A stretch of 64,000 bases of DNA from Flaccisagitta enflata (lineage: Eukaryota > Chaetognatha > Sagittoidea > Aphragmophora). The stretch is taken from assembly GCA_965153355.1 (NCBI GenBank), contig OZ231126.1, forward strand, positions 44,144,001 through 44,208,000, in the 5' to 3' direction. The notes below the pieces were generated by a model. The model was not told where the DNA came from. It did not search any database and worked only from the letters and a program-made list of their open reading frames with translations. A program made the translations under genes and the position numbers. Below, in pieces: positions 44,555-56,065 of the stretch; the stretch's first letter is position 1, and every line of letters begins with the position of its first letter.

Positions 44555-45110
44555 GCATTAGATGGTCAGCGGTACCCGTGCCCCGCCTCAGGAGGTTGCG
44601 GCTGAAGTTGAGGGGGGAGCAGGCCAGTGGCCCCGAAGGGTCGACAGCGCAGCACACATATGGGGATTTTCTTCCTCTCTCCTCCTCCATCGCTTCTTTC
44701 AAACTCAGGTCCTGAGGTTCTATTCATGTTCTGCGCCCAACGTCTTGAGAAAATCCCAGCTTCAATGCTCAAATCCTAGCCTCAAGCTCCCAAATCTCAG
44801 CCTGAGGTAGCTGGGAGATTTGGGCCTCAAGGCCGGGACTGGGCCTCTGACTGAGATTTTGACCTTGAGGCTGAGATTTGAGCTTCACGGCTGAAATCTG
44901 GGGCTCCAGGCTAGAATTTGGGCCTTGAGGCTGGGATTTGGCCTCAAGACTGGATTTGGGCCTCAAGATCGGGATTTGGGCCTTGAGACTGGAATCTAGC
45001 CTTTGGGGACTGACTTGAGGGGAGGACGAGGAGGAGGAGGAGAAGGAGAAAATCCCCATATGTGTGAAAGAATAATGACTCCTTCGGGGCTGCTGCCCAA
45101 AAAAGAAAGA
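44555..45110. mobile_element. GC-hairpin element with minisatellite
   Basis: GTTAGATGGTCAGCGGTACC (from 44549), GGCCAGTGGCCCCGAAGGGT, 20-bp units in both orientations at 44745-45005, then CATATGTGTGAAAGAATAAT then GACTCCTTCGGGGCTGCTGC. Confidence 0.75.
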
Positions 45111-45114
45111 AAGA

Positions 45115-45705
45115 TCGAAAGTCATCCATGATCGTGACATGTCATGGTACCCGATGCCCTGCTTGGGGTGATCAAGAGAAGTAGCGCAGTGAGAGCAGGG
45201 CAGCGGCCCCAAAGGGCTGATGTCCTGTAGGAAACAGGGGGGAATTTCCAGACGTCCTGAGGGGGAATATAGCAGGCCTAAGAGGAAATTGAGGCGGGGT
45301 TTGAGGTCTGGGGGAAGATTTATGCCTGAAGATTAGATTTGAGGTCTGGGGGCAGGCCTTAGGCCTTGGGGGCAGATTTGAGGCCTGGAAGGCTGATTTG
45401 AGGCCTGGAATGCTGATTTGAGGTCTGGGGAGCGGATTTGAGGCCTGGAGAGCGGATTTGATGCCTTGAGAGCTGATTTGAGGCCTGGAGAGCTGATTTG
45501 AGGCCTGGGGAGCTGATTTGAGGCCTGGAGGGCCAATTTGAGGGCTTAGAGGGCCTAAATCAGGCCTGAGAGTGAGGATATGAGGCCTCGATGGCCAACT
45601 GGGGGGGGGGAGACAGACGGAAGGACGGAAGGACGGAAGGACGGACATCTGGAAATTCCCCCCTGTGTCCTACAGGACATCGGCCCTTTGGGGCCGCTGC
45701 CCAAA
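45115..45705. mobile_element. GC-hairpin element with ATTTGAGGCCTGG minisatellite
   Basis: GTCATGGTACCCGATGCCCT, GGGCAGCGGCCCCAAAGGGC then TGATGTCCTGTAGGAAACAG, 20-bp GATTTGAGGCCTGGAGAGCT units at 45300-45545, GGAAGGACGGAAGGACGGAC, and TGTGTCCTACAGGACATCGG then CCCTTTGGGGCCGCTGCCC. Confidence 0.85.
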
Positions 45706-45709
45706 AAGA

Positions 45710-46593
45710 ACAGGTCGCCCAAGGGCAATACGTGATCAGCGATACCCGTTGCCCTGCTTTGCATGATTGTAAATTGGAATGAGAAGCAGGGCAGCGGCTC
45801 CCAAGGGACAAAGTCCCCAGTAGAACACCACAGGGATCGCTCGCTTGTCCGTCCATCCATCTGTCGTGCCCCCAGGCCTCTCAGGCTCAGGCCTGCCTCA
45901 CCTGAAACGCTCCACCAGGCCTACCTGCCCTCTCAGGCCTTGGAATCTGGAGAGGGCAGACTCAAGGCCTGAGAGGGCAGATTTTAGGCATGAGAGGGCA
46001 GATTTCAGGCCTGAGAGGGCAGATTTTAGGCCTGAGAAAGCAAATTTCAGGCCTGAGAGGACCTGGGGGGATGAACGAACGGACAAACGGACAGAGGAAA
46101 GGAGAATTAGTCGCAAAAGCGTTAGATGGTCAGCGGTACCCGTTGCCCCTATGTGAGTATGTGTTGATGTGTGATGGTGAGAGGGGCGGGGGCCCCAAAG
46201 GGGCCAATGACCTATGCTCAGAAAGTCCTCAAAGAGTAGAAAGGAGTGGATTTGACCACGAATTTCACTATGTCTGGGCAGGGTCAGGGCAGGGTTATTA
46301 CTCCGACCTCCTTCGTGGCCTTAAGGCTAGAATTTGGGCCTTGAGGCTAGAATTTGGGCCTCAAGATTAGGATTTGGACTTCAAGGCTGGGATATGAGCT
46401 TTGAAGGGGGTGGATGAAGAGAAAGAGGGGGCCTCATGGCCGGATTTTGAGCCTTGAGGCTGGATTCTGGGCTTTGAGGCTTGAAGTCCGAGGGGGTGGA
46501 CGGAGGAGAAGAAGGAGGAGAAGGAGGAGAAGGAGAAAGTTCTCCTGTGTGAAAGCATAGGTCATCGGCTCCTTCGGGGCCGCTGCCCAAAAG

Positions 46594-46595
<2 letters not shown>
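45710..46595. mobile_element. Two further GC-hairpin modules in tandem
   Basis: 45713: GGTCGCCCAAGGGCAATACG then TGATCAGCGATACCCGTTGC, GCAGCGGCTCCCAAGGGACA, CTCTCAGGCCTGAGAGGG-type units to 46060, then AACGGACAAACGGACAGAGG. 46108: AGTCGCAAAAGCGTTAGATG then GTCAGCGGTACCCGTTGCCC, GGCCCCAAAGGGGCCAATGA, minisatellite scraps, and GCATAGGTCATCGGCTCCTT then CGGGGCCGCTGCCC at 46554-46589. Confidence 0.8.
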
Positions 46596-47040
<445 letters not shown>

Positions 47041-47086
47041 TTGTTTTTGTTTTTTTGTTTTTTTTGTTTTTTTTTTTTTTGTTTTT

Positions 47087-47092
<6 letters not shown>

Positions 47093-47180
<88 letters not shown>
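47093..47180. repeat. (GT)n microsatellite
   Basis: About 85 bp of GT after a T-rich stretch. Confidence 0.97.
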
Positions 47181-47181
<1 letters not shown>

Positions 47182-47269
47182 TTTTTTCCTGGCAAGTTAG
47201 GGAAGTAAGACTTGTCGGCAGTTTACGGGGAAAGTTTTTGCTACTCGGCAGGAGAGAATAATCTACATG

Positions 47270-48010
47270 TCTGGGAGGCTCAAACCCCAGCCTGATGCCT
47301 CTAATCCCAGCCTAAAGGTTCAAATCCCTGCATCTTGTCTCAAATCACAGTCTCAAGGCTCAAATCACAGTCTCAAGGCTCAAATCACCGCCTCGAGGCT
47401 CAAATCACCGTCTCGAGGCTAAAATCACCGCCTTGAGGCTCAAATCACCCCCTCAAAGCTCAAATCACCGCCTCCAGGCTCAAATCACCGCCTCCAGGCT
47501 CAAATCACCACCTTGATCCTCAAATCACCGCCTCGAGACTCAAATTACCGCCTTGAGGCTCAAATCACCGCCTCGAGGCTCAAATCACAGCCTTAAGGCT
47601 CAAATCACAGCCTCAAGACAAATCACAGCCTCAAGGCTCAAATCACAGACTCAAGGCTCAAATCACCATTTTGAGGCTCAAAACTCAAGCCTAGACCTTC
47701 AAAACTTATCGCTAAGTTTCCAATTTTTTCCTCAGCCAAGCCTGCCTCCAAACCTCAAATCTGCTCTTGACTAAATCCATCCTGATTTCCAACCACCTCT
47801 GGACGTCTCGAAATTCCCCCCTGTGTCCTACAGGACATCGGCCGCTGCCCTGCTCTCAATCCACTACTTCACTTGATCACTCCAAGCAGGGCATCGGGTA
47901 CCGCTGACCATGTGCGATCCTTGGATGACTAGTTGAGGTTACTGCTCCTGCCCGGATGCCCAAATGACCTTCTCCAGCACTGCACATGCCCACCCGCACA
48001 CGACACGACA
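47270..48010 (-). mobile_element. 20-bp minisatellite with GC-hairpin and CGACT-family remnants
   Basis: About 20 units of GGCTCAAATCACCGCCTCGA run 47275-47690. Then TGTGTCCTACAGGACATCGG then CCGCTGCCC (47821-47850) and GCATCGGGTACCGCTGACCA then TGTGCGATCCTTGGATGACT (47890-47930). Then CTGCTCCTGCCCGGATGCCC and GCACATGCCCACCCGCACAC, a reversed CGACT-family left part. Confidence 0.8.
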
Positions 48011-48094
48011 ATCATTGCAGTGAAACATTCAACCTTTAATGCACCGGACATAACTTCCCTTTTCGATTGCTGAGGAAAAGATTTCTCCCTGTGT

Positions 48095-48605
<511 letters not shown>

Positions 48606-48607
48606 CA

Positions 48608-48779
48608 AGGCCGGATACACGGCCAAAAGTTGCAGACAGGTGGGCAGGGGCGGAAATGCGCGTTTTCCCACTTTTCGACTCGATCACCTCTACAGACCAA
48701 CCGACCAACCAACCAACCGACCGACCAACCGACGGACGGACAAAGCCTCTTATAGAGTTGCGTGTCCGCAACTAAAAAG
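48608..48779 (+). mobile_element. CGACT-hairpin family, CTCTTATAG subtype
   Basis: AAGGCCGGATACACGGCCAA, AGGTGGGCAGGGGCGGAAAT, ACCGACCAACCAACCAACCG, CAAAGCCTCTTATAGAG and perfect stem AGTTGCG-TGTC-CGCAACT then AAAAA. It is close to 35831-35997 in length and order. Confidence 0.9.
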
Positions 48780-48839
48780 GTGGAATCCACATTTCGGATA
48801 TTGTCAACAGCCTCTGAAACATGATAAAATTTGAGTTTG

Positions 48840-49080
48840 AAATGCCTGCCATTCCTGTCTTTTCTTCTTTTTTTCATTCCTCCGCCTCTTTTCCTTACTT
48901 TTCTTCTCGTTATTTTTCATCTGCTTTTCCTTTTTCTTTCTTTGCTGCTTCGTTTTTTTTTTCTGTTTTTTTTTTCTTTTTCTTTTTTTTCTCTTTTTCT
49001 TCTTCTTCTTCTTCTTCTTCTTCTTCTTCTTCTTCTTCTTCTTCTTCTTCTTCTTCTTCTTCTTCTCTTTCTTCTTATAG
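48840..49080. repeat. Pyrimidine tract with (CTT)n
   Basis: T/C-rich from 48855; CTT triplets at about 48998-49066. Confidence 0.95.
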
Positions 49081-49254
49081 CTGCGGAGTGCTGATACCCT
49101 CCTAAGCATGTCTTTCTTTTTCTTTTATCTTCTTTGCTCTTTTTCTACTATACCACCTTTTTCTTTTCTTTTTCTTATGTTTGCTGAGATTTGTTGCTTC
49201 CCTCTCAAACATGCCTGCTTGCCTTTTGTCCTCTTTTTTATTTCTTCTTCTTCT

Positions 49255-49264
49255 NNNNNNNNNN
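49255..49264. other. Assembly gap (10 N)
   Basis: Ten Ns directly after a T/C-rich tract. A fixed-size gap of this kind usually marks a scaffold join of unknown true length, so order and continuity across it are uncertain. Confidence 0.99.
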
Positions 49265-49480
49265 GGAAAATTATCGAGATATTACATAGGGAATATCTGA
49301 ATATTATCTAGATAATGTGCCCAATGTGAAAACCCCTTTAGGCATGTTATTCATGATTAGTAGCACTCGTAGGCGTATTATTGCTATATGTTCTAAGTGA
49401 TCATTTTCTTTTGTGATCTTCTTCACGTTTTTCGTAGTATCCGCTTTTCATCGTTTTGCACAGTGCAGATTTAGTATCAG
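49265..49480. other. Unassigned
   Basis: Short AT-rich stretch with no supported feature. Confidence 0.35.
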
Positions 49481-49683
49481 CTTTACATACAGTATCTATG
49501 ACCTACTCCCGCCTTGGGTGAGGAGGGGAGGCGAGAGGGGGTGGGGGGGATGAGGTGCGTCGGTTCGGCGGCTCGAGCTTTGCCGCCTAGTGGCCTGATG
49601 GGCGACGTCGTCTTTGCTGCTTTGCCTACGCAGTTCCATTTCCTCCGCCAGGTTTCCCCTCCTCCTCTTCCTCCTCCTCCCGC

Positions 49684-49724
49684 GCGCGGGTGTTGTCGTA
49701 ACTCCGCGCGGGTGTTGTCGTAAC
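49684..49724. repeat. 22-bp tandem duplication
   Basis: GCGCGGGTGTTGTCGTAACT plus C occurs twice with a 22-bp offset (GGG at 49688 and 49710). It changes the reading frame of the Gag-like sequence. Confidence 0.85.
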
Positions 49725-49774
49725 TCATCATTGCTGGTACCATTCTGTTTAGGCAGGAGGCCGTTAATAGATCT

Positions 49775-49840
49775 TGGCCTACGTAGTTCGTGACCGTGTT
49801 CATGGCCTGGCCCACGTAGTTGGTGACCGTATTCATGGCC
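49775..49840. repeat. 33-bp tandem duplication in the Gag-like frame
   Basis: TACGTAGTTCGTGACCGTGT and CACGTAGTTGGTGACCGTAT, offset 33 bp, about 90% identical. It keeps frame and duplicates MNTVTNYVGQ. Confidence 0.9.
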
Positions 49841-51114
49841 GCCAAAATTGGGCCGCTGTTGATCGCGGTCAGGTTTTCGGTGATCGGTCTGTTGGCTTCA
49901 AAGGCTTCGTGCCCGTGGCGATTTACGGCTCCCGCGTACGCGTTCAGAAACCCGCTGACGGAATAGTTGTGGGCGTCTATGACCACTCGGTTGCATCGTT
50001 TGTGGAAGTTGTGGGCCATCATCATGGTGCTGATCTCGCGCAGTCTTCCAGCCGTGATGTCCGCTGGCAACATTTGCGTATGTTGAGTTGAGTATCCCAT
50101 GACTGTATAGGTGATGACGCGGTTGTGTTCCGTTGACCTTACAGCATCTGGGGTACATCCGTCTGTATCTGTTGGTCCATCGGCTGTACAGCCCGAGTCA
50201 GTTACCTCGCTCTGCATTCCTTCTAATCTTCTCAGTTCGTTGTCTGTCAGATTCATTATTCTAACGTCTGTTTCATTTGGCTGCCGCTTGAAGTGATCTG
50301 CTGCTTCCTTGTATGTTCTTTTGAGGCGCTCAATTGTTTCCTCCGCATTTTTCCTGTCTATCTCAGGATAGAGACGGTGCGGATTGAGGTAGTAGGGCGG
50401 AGATCGGGAGTTGTCTGTTCTGCGTATCTGTTGGTAGGTCTTCCGCTGCTGTTGTTAGTGTTGTCTTTAGTGTTGTTATTAGTGTTGTTGTTAGTGCCTT
50501 CACTGTTATTATTAGTGCTGTCTTTGGTTTCGTTGTGAGCGATTGCTGTCACCATCGTTGGAGGGAGCTGCTTTTCTTGTTTTGTGTTGACTCGGACGAT
50601 TGGGGAGATGTCGAAATTTGTGGCGCGGATGTTTTTGCTGTTGTCGTTGAGCGGAGGAGCGGCTGTTGGCGTTGATTGGAAGACGTCATCCTCCGTCTCA
50701 TTCTCCTCCTCATCCTGTTTTCGATTAAGAATTTGAGAGGGTTTTTTAGAGTAAGTTATTCATGGGGGGTTTAGCATGAGTACAGCAAATAACAACAGTA
50801 ACACAATTCAATTATACAGGAAGCGGTGCACCATACCCCCATGAGTTCATATACCATGTAGCAGCATAGTGCTTTAATGCATAAGCTCCTTTTTATCCTG
50901 GAACTCTTTGTTAGTCTGTCTCTTTTCTCTCTCTGTTCTATTACTTTGACTGCTACTCTTTCGTTTTCTCTTTTACATGTTTTGCTGGAGAGATTAACCG
51001 AGGCACTCATCCATTCTGTGAGCTGTGGGAGATATACAGTACAGTATCAGTGATAGTAGACTATATATGGGCATACTACATGATAAGGCAGGATCAGATT
51101 TATCATGGATGTCG

Positions 51115-52758
51115 TCATGGGTCATGGTAGTGTTCAATGTCAAAAACACAGTCTGAGCATGAGTTTGGTAGTGTGCGAGTCCTGAGGCTGTTGAGATGTA
51201 TGTCTAGTGGTGATTTGTTTGTGGTGCATTCACGTCTCTCAATTGCTCTTTGCCTGTATTTGCCCATTAATTTAGATGGGCATGATTTGTGTATTCTAGT
51301 GAGGGTTGCATGTGCCCTTTCTGTTATGGTTTTTTGTATGCAGACGGCTCCTGTTGTTTCCATTGTGGCCATGTTTGATGCCTTTCTTGGTATTCCTGCA
51401 AAGGCTTTTAGGGCCCTTAGTTGTCTATCTCTTATTAATTTCCAGTGATGGTCTGCCATTGGAAGATAGGCGCTAGCGCCGTAGTCAAATAGTGATGTCA
51501 CCAAGGAGTTAAAGAGTTGGTGAATAAGTTTAGTTCCAATTTGCTTGCTGCTGTCAATTAGTCTTTTTATTTGCCAGATTCTTGGCCATGCTTTTCCACA
51601 TAGTGACCTTATGTAGTCTCCCCATCTTAGTTGTTGGTCAATTTTTAGCCCCAAAAAGGTGGCACTTTTTGTTACTGGTATTATTTCGCCTAGTAGTTTA
51701 ACTTCTGGTTTTGAGTTAAATTTTGCTGGGCTTCTGGTGAAAGCCACTATCTGTGATTTGGCCGGGGCTGGTAACAGGCGCCATTTTCTACACCAGCGCT
51801 CTATTGCGTCCAGGATCTCTTGCAGTCTTTCTGTTGAGTTTGCAAGAGTGGGTCTCGAGACCCACTCGCCAGTGTCGTCAGCATACGATGATGATCCGTC
51901 TTCTTTGTGCTTGTCATAGATTATTGGTTCGTCTTGATCAACTGGCTCTGTTCTATATGTAGCCACTGTTTGGTTTTTTTGGTGTTCAATTTCCTTCGGG
52001 TTCATATCACCTCCTGGGAGGTCATATGTGAAAAAGGTGTATATGCCGGGGCTATTTACACCACCTTGTGGGGCCCCAGCATTAATTTCTGCTTTGGCAG
52101 TTTCCAATTTGCCGTTGCTTATGTATATCATTCTTTCTTCAAGGAAGCTGCCCAATATTCTTGTTAGCCATAGTGGGAGCTTGCTTCTAAGCATCTTGAA
52201 TTTTGCGCCATTGGACCACAAGCCGTCGAAGGCTTTAGAAATGTCCAGAAAGCAGCCTATTGTGACTTTCCTTAGTTTTAGTCCATGGTGTATATCTTCA
52301 ATTAGTCTGTGAAATGCTTCTTGACATGATCGACCTGAGAGGAAGCCAGCTTGCTTTGTTCTGTGGAGTCCTAATTTTTCCCTCCACATTTGGAAGCGGC
52401 CATTGATGTATCTCTCCATTAGCTTGCCCATGACGTTTGTCAGGGAGATGGGTCTATAGCTGCCTGATTGAGTTTTATCTTTATTAGGCTTCAACAGCAT
52501 GATAATTTTGGCTACCTTCCATTTTTGTGGGAAGTAGCCTTTTTTGATGCAGGCTGTAAATATTTTGTTCATCCATAAAATGGCTTCTTTCCTAAAGTTT
52601 TTGACATCTAAATGAGTGATGCCATTGGGCCCGGGGGCACCGTTTCTCTTTATCTTTCTGATGAGTTCTACCGTGTTTTCTAGTGTGACATTTGCCTCAC
52701 ATGCAATTTCAGCTTCTTCTTCTTTAGTTAGATTCTCATAGATTAGATTTTCGGCCAT
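51115..52758 (-). pseudogene. LINE reverse transcriptase part of ORF2
   Basis: A 547-codon open stretch holding the RT fingers, palm and thumb. Motifs in order, numbered from the Met at 52758: GAPGPNGI (40-47, usually GPDGI), YRPISL (101-106), GFLSGRSC (138-145), the catalytic CFLDISKAFD (159-168), GAPQGGVNSP (228-237), YADD (292-295) and FLGLKID (378-384). All catalytic Asp residues are present. About 45 residues between the DLP and the YADD are an unusually long spacer. The C-terminal ~160 residues contain a Cys/His-containing tail. The enzyme copies its RNA at a nicked target site. The Met at 52758 is not a real start; the frame is continuous with the linker upstream except for a one-base loss in an A-run (T-run 52748-52751 on +). 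This copy is dead as it stands, though the RT part itself is intact. Confidence 0.9.
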
Positions 52759-53270
52759 TCATTTTCGACCGCCAATTCTACTTCCTGCTTCCATTTTTCA
52801 TCCATGTGGTCTGCAGTGGCTGTGCTGCAGGTCTTTACCATTCTTTTAAGGTGGATTTCTAAATTTTCTTGCTCATTCTCAGCCCAGGTGCCATCTTCTT
52901 TTTTTAGTGCCGTCGTTGCATCATTTAGTATTTTTTCTCTGTTCATAATTCCATTCATTTGTTTCCATCTTTTGGCCGGGTCTTTCTCTAGCAGCATTTT
53001 ATTTACTTTGTTTATCTTTCTGTTTTCATCCAGTTTTGCCAGTCTTCTTTTGATCTCTCTATTCAAGAAGTTGATTCTGGACTTGTTGGTGGGATCTTCT
53101 GTTTCCTTTTTCCTCTTCCTTTGTCTTACAAGTTTTCTTCTTTCAGTTATTAGCCCGTTGGTCTCTTTGTCTATTGGTATACCATTGGAGGTTCTCACCT
53201 GGATCTCTATTGAGTGTTCCTTTTTTACTCTTTGTATGATGGATGTCAGGGTCTCAATTTTTCGGTTCAT
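52743..53270 (-). pseudogene. LINE ORF2 linker between EN and RT
   Basis: A 175-codon stretch rich in Lys, Arg and Glu (RKLVRQRKRKKETED, RRLAKLDENRKINKVNK), typical of the helical basic region between endonuclease and RT in Jockey-like ORF2. It overlaps both neighbours out of frame. At its N-terminal side the frame switch lies at an A5 run (T-run 53258-53262 on +). At its C-terminal side it lies at an A4 run (52748-52751). Both lesions are single-base homopolymer changes, which could be real or sequencing errors. Confidence 0.8.
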
Positions 53271-54124
53271 GGATTTCCATCTGTCTTATTTGCATGTCTA
53301 GGTTTTCCCCAAAGCCCTCATAGTCAATTGTGGAAATGGTGGATTTAGTGTTTATTTCTCTTTGTCCTGTGTTTTTTATAGTTAGACATAGTGGGAGGTG
53401 ATCACTTCCTATTGTATCGAGGACAGTGAGTGATTCTGCCAATTGCAGTCCTCTGTTGTTGGTGATGGCAATGTCCAAAACGTTGTCCCGGCCTTCTCCT
53501 GCGCAGAGGTATGTCTTTTCTTCATTTGGTATGGGTGTTAGGTTGAATTTTGCAAGTAATTCTACTAACAAGTAATTCTACTAACTCCTTGCCAGCCGTG
53601 GTGTCAGTGTTTCCATGTAGAGCAGTATGTGAGCTGTTTAGGTCTCCAAGTAAGTACATCGGTAGTCTTTCACTTTCTGCTATATGGACAATTTGTGATA
53701 TTTGTTCTTCAGATATAATATTTCCTGGTCTTTTATAGATAGTGGAAAGGAGTATTGGCTGTTTTCCTGTATGGACTTTTGCAATTAGGCATTCCTGGGA
53801 TTGTGCTGGATATTGCTGAATAAACACATTTTTGTCTAGTAGCAAGGCTGAGTCTTTGACCATCATGGCTGACATACCATTGAATCTCATGTCTTTCATG
53901 TCATTAGTTCTGATGTCATTTAGTAGGTAGACAGTGTCAATGCCCTCTTTCTTGTTTTTATCTATTAGTTTGTTTAGTAGGTGAAGTCTTCCAGGCCGTC
54001 CATTTGTGTTACCTTGAACGATGCAGAGGCGGTTATTTCCTTCCCTTTGTGCCGGCCTTCCCATTGTTGGTAGGAGGAGGGGCCTGTGCTTTCGCTTCCA
54101 GAAGGCCCTTCGTTGATGATGCAC
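53254..54124 (-). pseudogene. LINE ORF2 apurinic-type endonuclease, frameshifted
   Basis: EEP-fold endonuclease that nicks target DNA. Visible motifs: NRLCIVQGNTNG (N-terminal Asn motif), STIYKRPGNI, MYLLGDLNSSH (the GDxN motif), RDNVLDIAITN and TIGSDHLPL (the catalytic SDH). The usual Q-E-T glutamate motif appears as VYLLNDIRTND, so the metal-binding Glu may be lost. The frame breaks between the GDLN and SDH motifs because a 16-bp stretch is duplicated in tandem (53554-53569 and 53570-53585); removing one copy rejoins the two frames. The start near 54124 overlaps the end of ORF1 by about 90 bp in another frame, an arrangement common in LINEs. Confidence 0.85.
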
Positions 54125-55770
54125 TCGGAATGCCCGTTGCTGTTTGTCTCCTTGGGATGCTGCTGGCCTTCGTCAGTGGAGGGAGGTCCTTTGGGATTAC
54201 TGTCGTTGCTGACGCCCATGTTATTGTTGTTGTTGCCGCGTTTTGTGTTGCCGTCTGAGAGAGGGAGGCTGGGTGGATTGTCGCCGCTGCTGATGGCGGC
54301 GTTTCCGTTAGTGTAGAGCTTGGCGTTATCACTGTTGTCTTGACCACTGGCGGTTGTGGTTGCTGTGGGTGTTGTATTAGTGGAGCCGTTGTTGGCCCAT
54401 GGCAGTTGTTTGGGCAGATCGAAGCGGAGAGTTGGGAGGTCCCTGCTTGATTTTGGCAGGTCCTTTGGAGGAATTGCCGGTTTTCTTGAAGGCACGGGAA
54501 GCTGTTCGTTGTCGTCTCCCTTCCCAGCCATGGCTGGTTGTTGAGCGGCTGACCTGAGGTAACATATTCAATTAGTTTATTGAGGCCTTGCTCACTGAAG
54601 GTTACCCGCCCATTATATTTGAGCTGGGCCTGTATATCTGCCATTAGTGGGGAGTTATTTGCGCATGATCTGGATTGAACCCAATTAGGCCCAATTACCA
54701 CACCTGTCTGCGCTTGCGCTTGCTTCATTTCCTTTCCTTGGCTTTGGCGCTCTTGCTGTGGAGGAGGAGGAGGAGCCTCGGCTTCTCCTGTTTGACCTGT
54801 TGCAACATTATTACCTTTTGCATTAGTTATTTCTTCAGACAGTGGTTTGAGATTAGATAGCAGCGGATTTAGTGATGACCTTATGGCTTTGAGTTTTGAT
54901 CCATACCTTTGTAGATTCTCTTTCTGTCTGGCTGATCCGTCGGACGCCTTCACTTCTTGGTTTGGTTCAGCTGGTTCTGCCGCTGTTGCTCCAACCAGTT
55001 TCGCCCCATCTTTGTCGGACTCTTTGCCGGACTGACTATTATTGCCGGTCATGCCTGCAATGTGTAGACATAGTTGCTCTACAACTCCTGTAAGGTCATA
55101 GATTGCTTTTGTAAGGTCCTTCTGATTTAGTTCATCGACTTTTTTCTTATCCTCTGGATGTTGTTCAGTCAGGTCTATAACATGTGGCCTTGTGGTGTTT
55201 TCAGCGACTGTCTCTTGCGTCTGTCTTTGGATCTGTGGCATTGTTTGTCGTACTGGTGGGAAGTCCTCTTGTAGAGGTACAAATGGCATTGGCCATGAGT
55301 TAGTACCTATGTGTTGTTCATTAGTCGGATATGGGATAAATTGTGGTGGCTGTCCAAAGGGGGGGGGCCCACTGGTGCCAGGACCTTGCCCCAGACATTT
55401 TGGGGTTCCCATGCATTATGTATACCATTTTGCAAATTATTAGGCACAATGTTCAGATTGTTTCCTCCCTGATTCGAGTTATTATTCAAGTACATGGCTT
55501 CGTCCTCCTTTCTATTACTATAATACTCGTTGCTTTCATTTTTACCTCCATTTCTCGTTTGGTCGTACTCCCTTTTGGCTGGGCAATCTCTGTGGTTGGA
55601 TTGTACTCCCTTCTTTCCACAGTTCGCGCATTTCCGGTCTTTTCTGTCGCAGATGCTGACGGACCCATCTGGCGCGTAGTGGAGATGTTCTCCGCATCGG
55701 AAGCAGATCGGCGCGTTGGCCGTATCGCAGTCTTTTTTCTCGTGCCCCCAGCGCTGGCACCGGAAGCACT
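54033..55770 (-). pseudogene. LINE ORF1 (Gag-like), 5'-truncated and frameshifted
   Basis: Begins at the truncation with three Cys-rich knuckles: CFRCQRWGHEKKDC (perfect C-x2-C-x4-H-x4-C), CFRCGEHLHYAPDGSVSIC and CANCGKKGVQSNHRDC. These bind nucleic acid in LINE RNPs. An Asn/Gln-rich stretch follows (MYLNNNSNQGGNNLN). The frame then shifts at a run of nine C (G9 at 55359-55367 on +) and continues about 440 codons to the stop at 54033. That part contains LTKAIYDLTGVVEQLCLHI (helical), PPPPPQQERQSQGKE and a Thr/Ala-rich tail. Knuckles followed by ~550 more residues is unusual; in most Jockey-type ORF1 proteins they sit near the C-terminus. Confidence 0.8.
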
Positions 55771-56065
55771 GATAGACAGACTGATAGACAGACAGCCTGT
55801 ATGTGCGCTTTTTGGTGATTCTTTAGGCGAAAAGTCTTATGTAGAAACAAGTGGGAATTGCCAATCAAGTTAAGTCAGTATTTACATCTGCAAAGCAATC
55901 AAACATTAACGCTTAAACGCTGAAAAGTTTTGGTTCTTGTTGTAGACCGCGGGCAAGCAAGTTTCACTCAGAAATGGTTGAGATTATCGTTACATAGTTG
56001 TGGACAAGCAAGTTTCACTTGTAAATGGTTGAGATTATCGTTATATAGTTGTGGACAAGTCCGCG
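55771..56065. repeat. GATAGACA patch and 51-bp tandem duplication
   Basis: GATAGACAGACTGATAGACA at 55771-55793 borders the LINE break. GCAAGTTTCACT then AAATGGTTGAGATTATCGTT and ATAGTTGTGGACAAG repeat with an offset of about 51 bp (GGTTG at 55976 and 56027). Confidence 0.8.

Larger units (their letters stand above)
49483..50760 (-). pseudogene. Unrecognised Gag-like reading frame, frameshifted
   Basis: On the minus strand an open stretch begins near 50760. It includes QILNRKQDEEENETEDDV, a low-complexity Asn/Thr stretch from (AAC)n-like DNA, and RYAEQTTPDLRP, and stops near 50358. An overlapping frame takes over with PPYYLNPHRLYPEIDRKN and continues to a stop at 49483, passing ETIERLKRTYKEAADHFKR, GYSTQHTQMLPADITAGRL, FLNAYAGAVNRHGHEAF and a duplicated MNTVTNYVGQ. 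The layout is acidic and disordered first, then helical, which resembles the N-terminal half of a LINE ORF1/Gag. It lies on the same strand just downstream of the LINE 3' region, so it could be the start of a second, head-to-tail copy. I recognise no domain and the assignment is an inference. Confidence 0.4.
50762..55770 (-). mobile_element. 5'-truncated LINE (zinc knuckle, EN, RT)
   Basis: A non-LTR retrotransposon on the minus strand. 5' to 3' it has zinc knuckles of ORF1, the long remainder of ORF1, an endonuclease, a linker, reverse transcriptase, and a ~350-bp untranslated tail (51114-50762). The 5' break at 55770 falls exactly at the first Cys of the first knuckle and abuts GATAGACAGACTGATAGACA simple sequence, as expected of 5' truncation during target-primed reverse transcription. 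APE-type endonuclease plus CCHC knuckles put it in the broad Jockey/I/CR1 group. I cannot fix the clade without a tree. No clear poly(A) or target duplication is seen at the 3' side. Confidence 0.85.

Noticed and set aside
53974-54531. Additional 185-codon frame overlapping LINE ORF1/ORF2
   Set aside because: Overlaps the ORF1 frame on the same strand; Pro/Ser/Asn-rich without motifs. Most likely a shadow frame.
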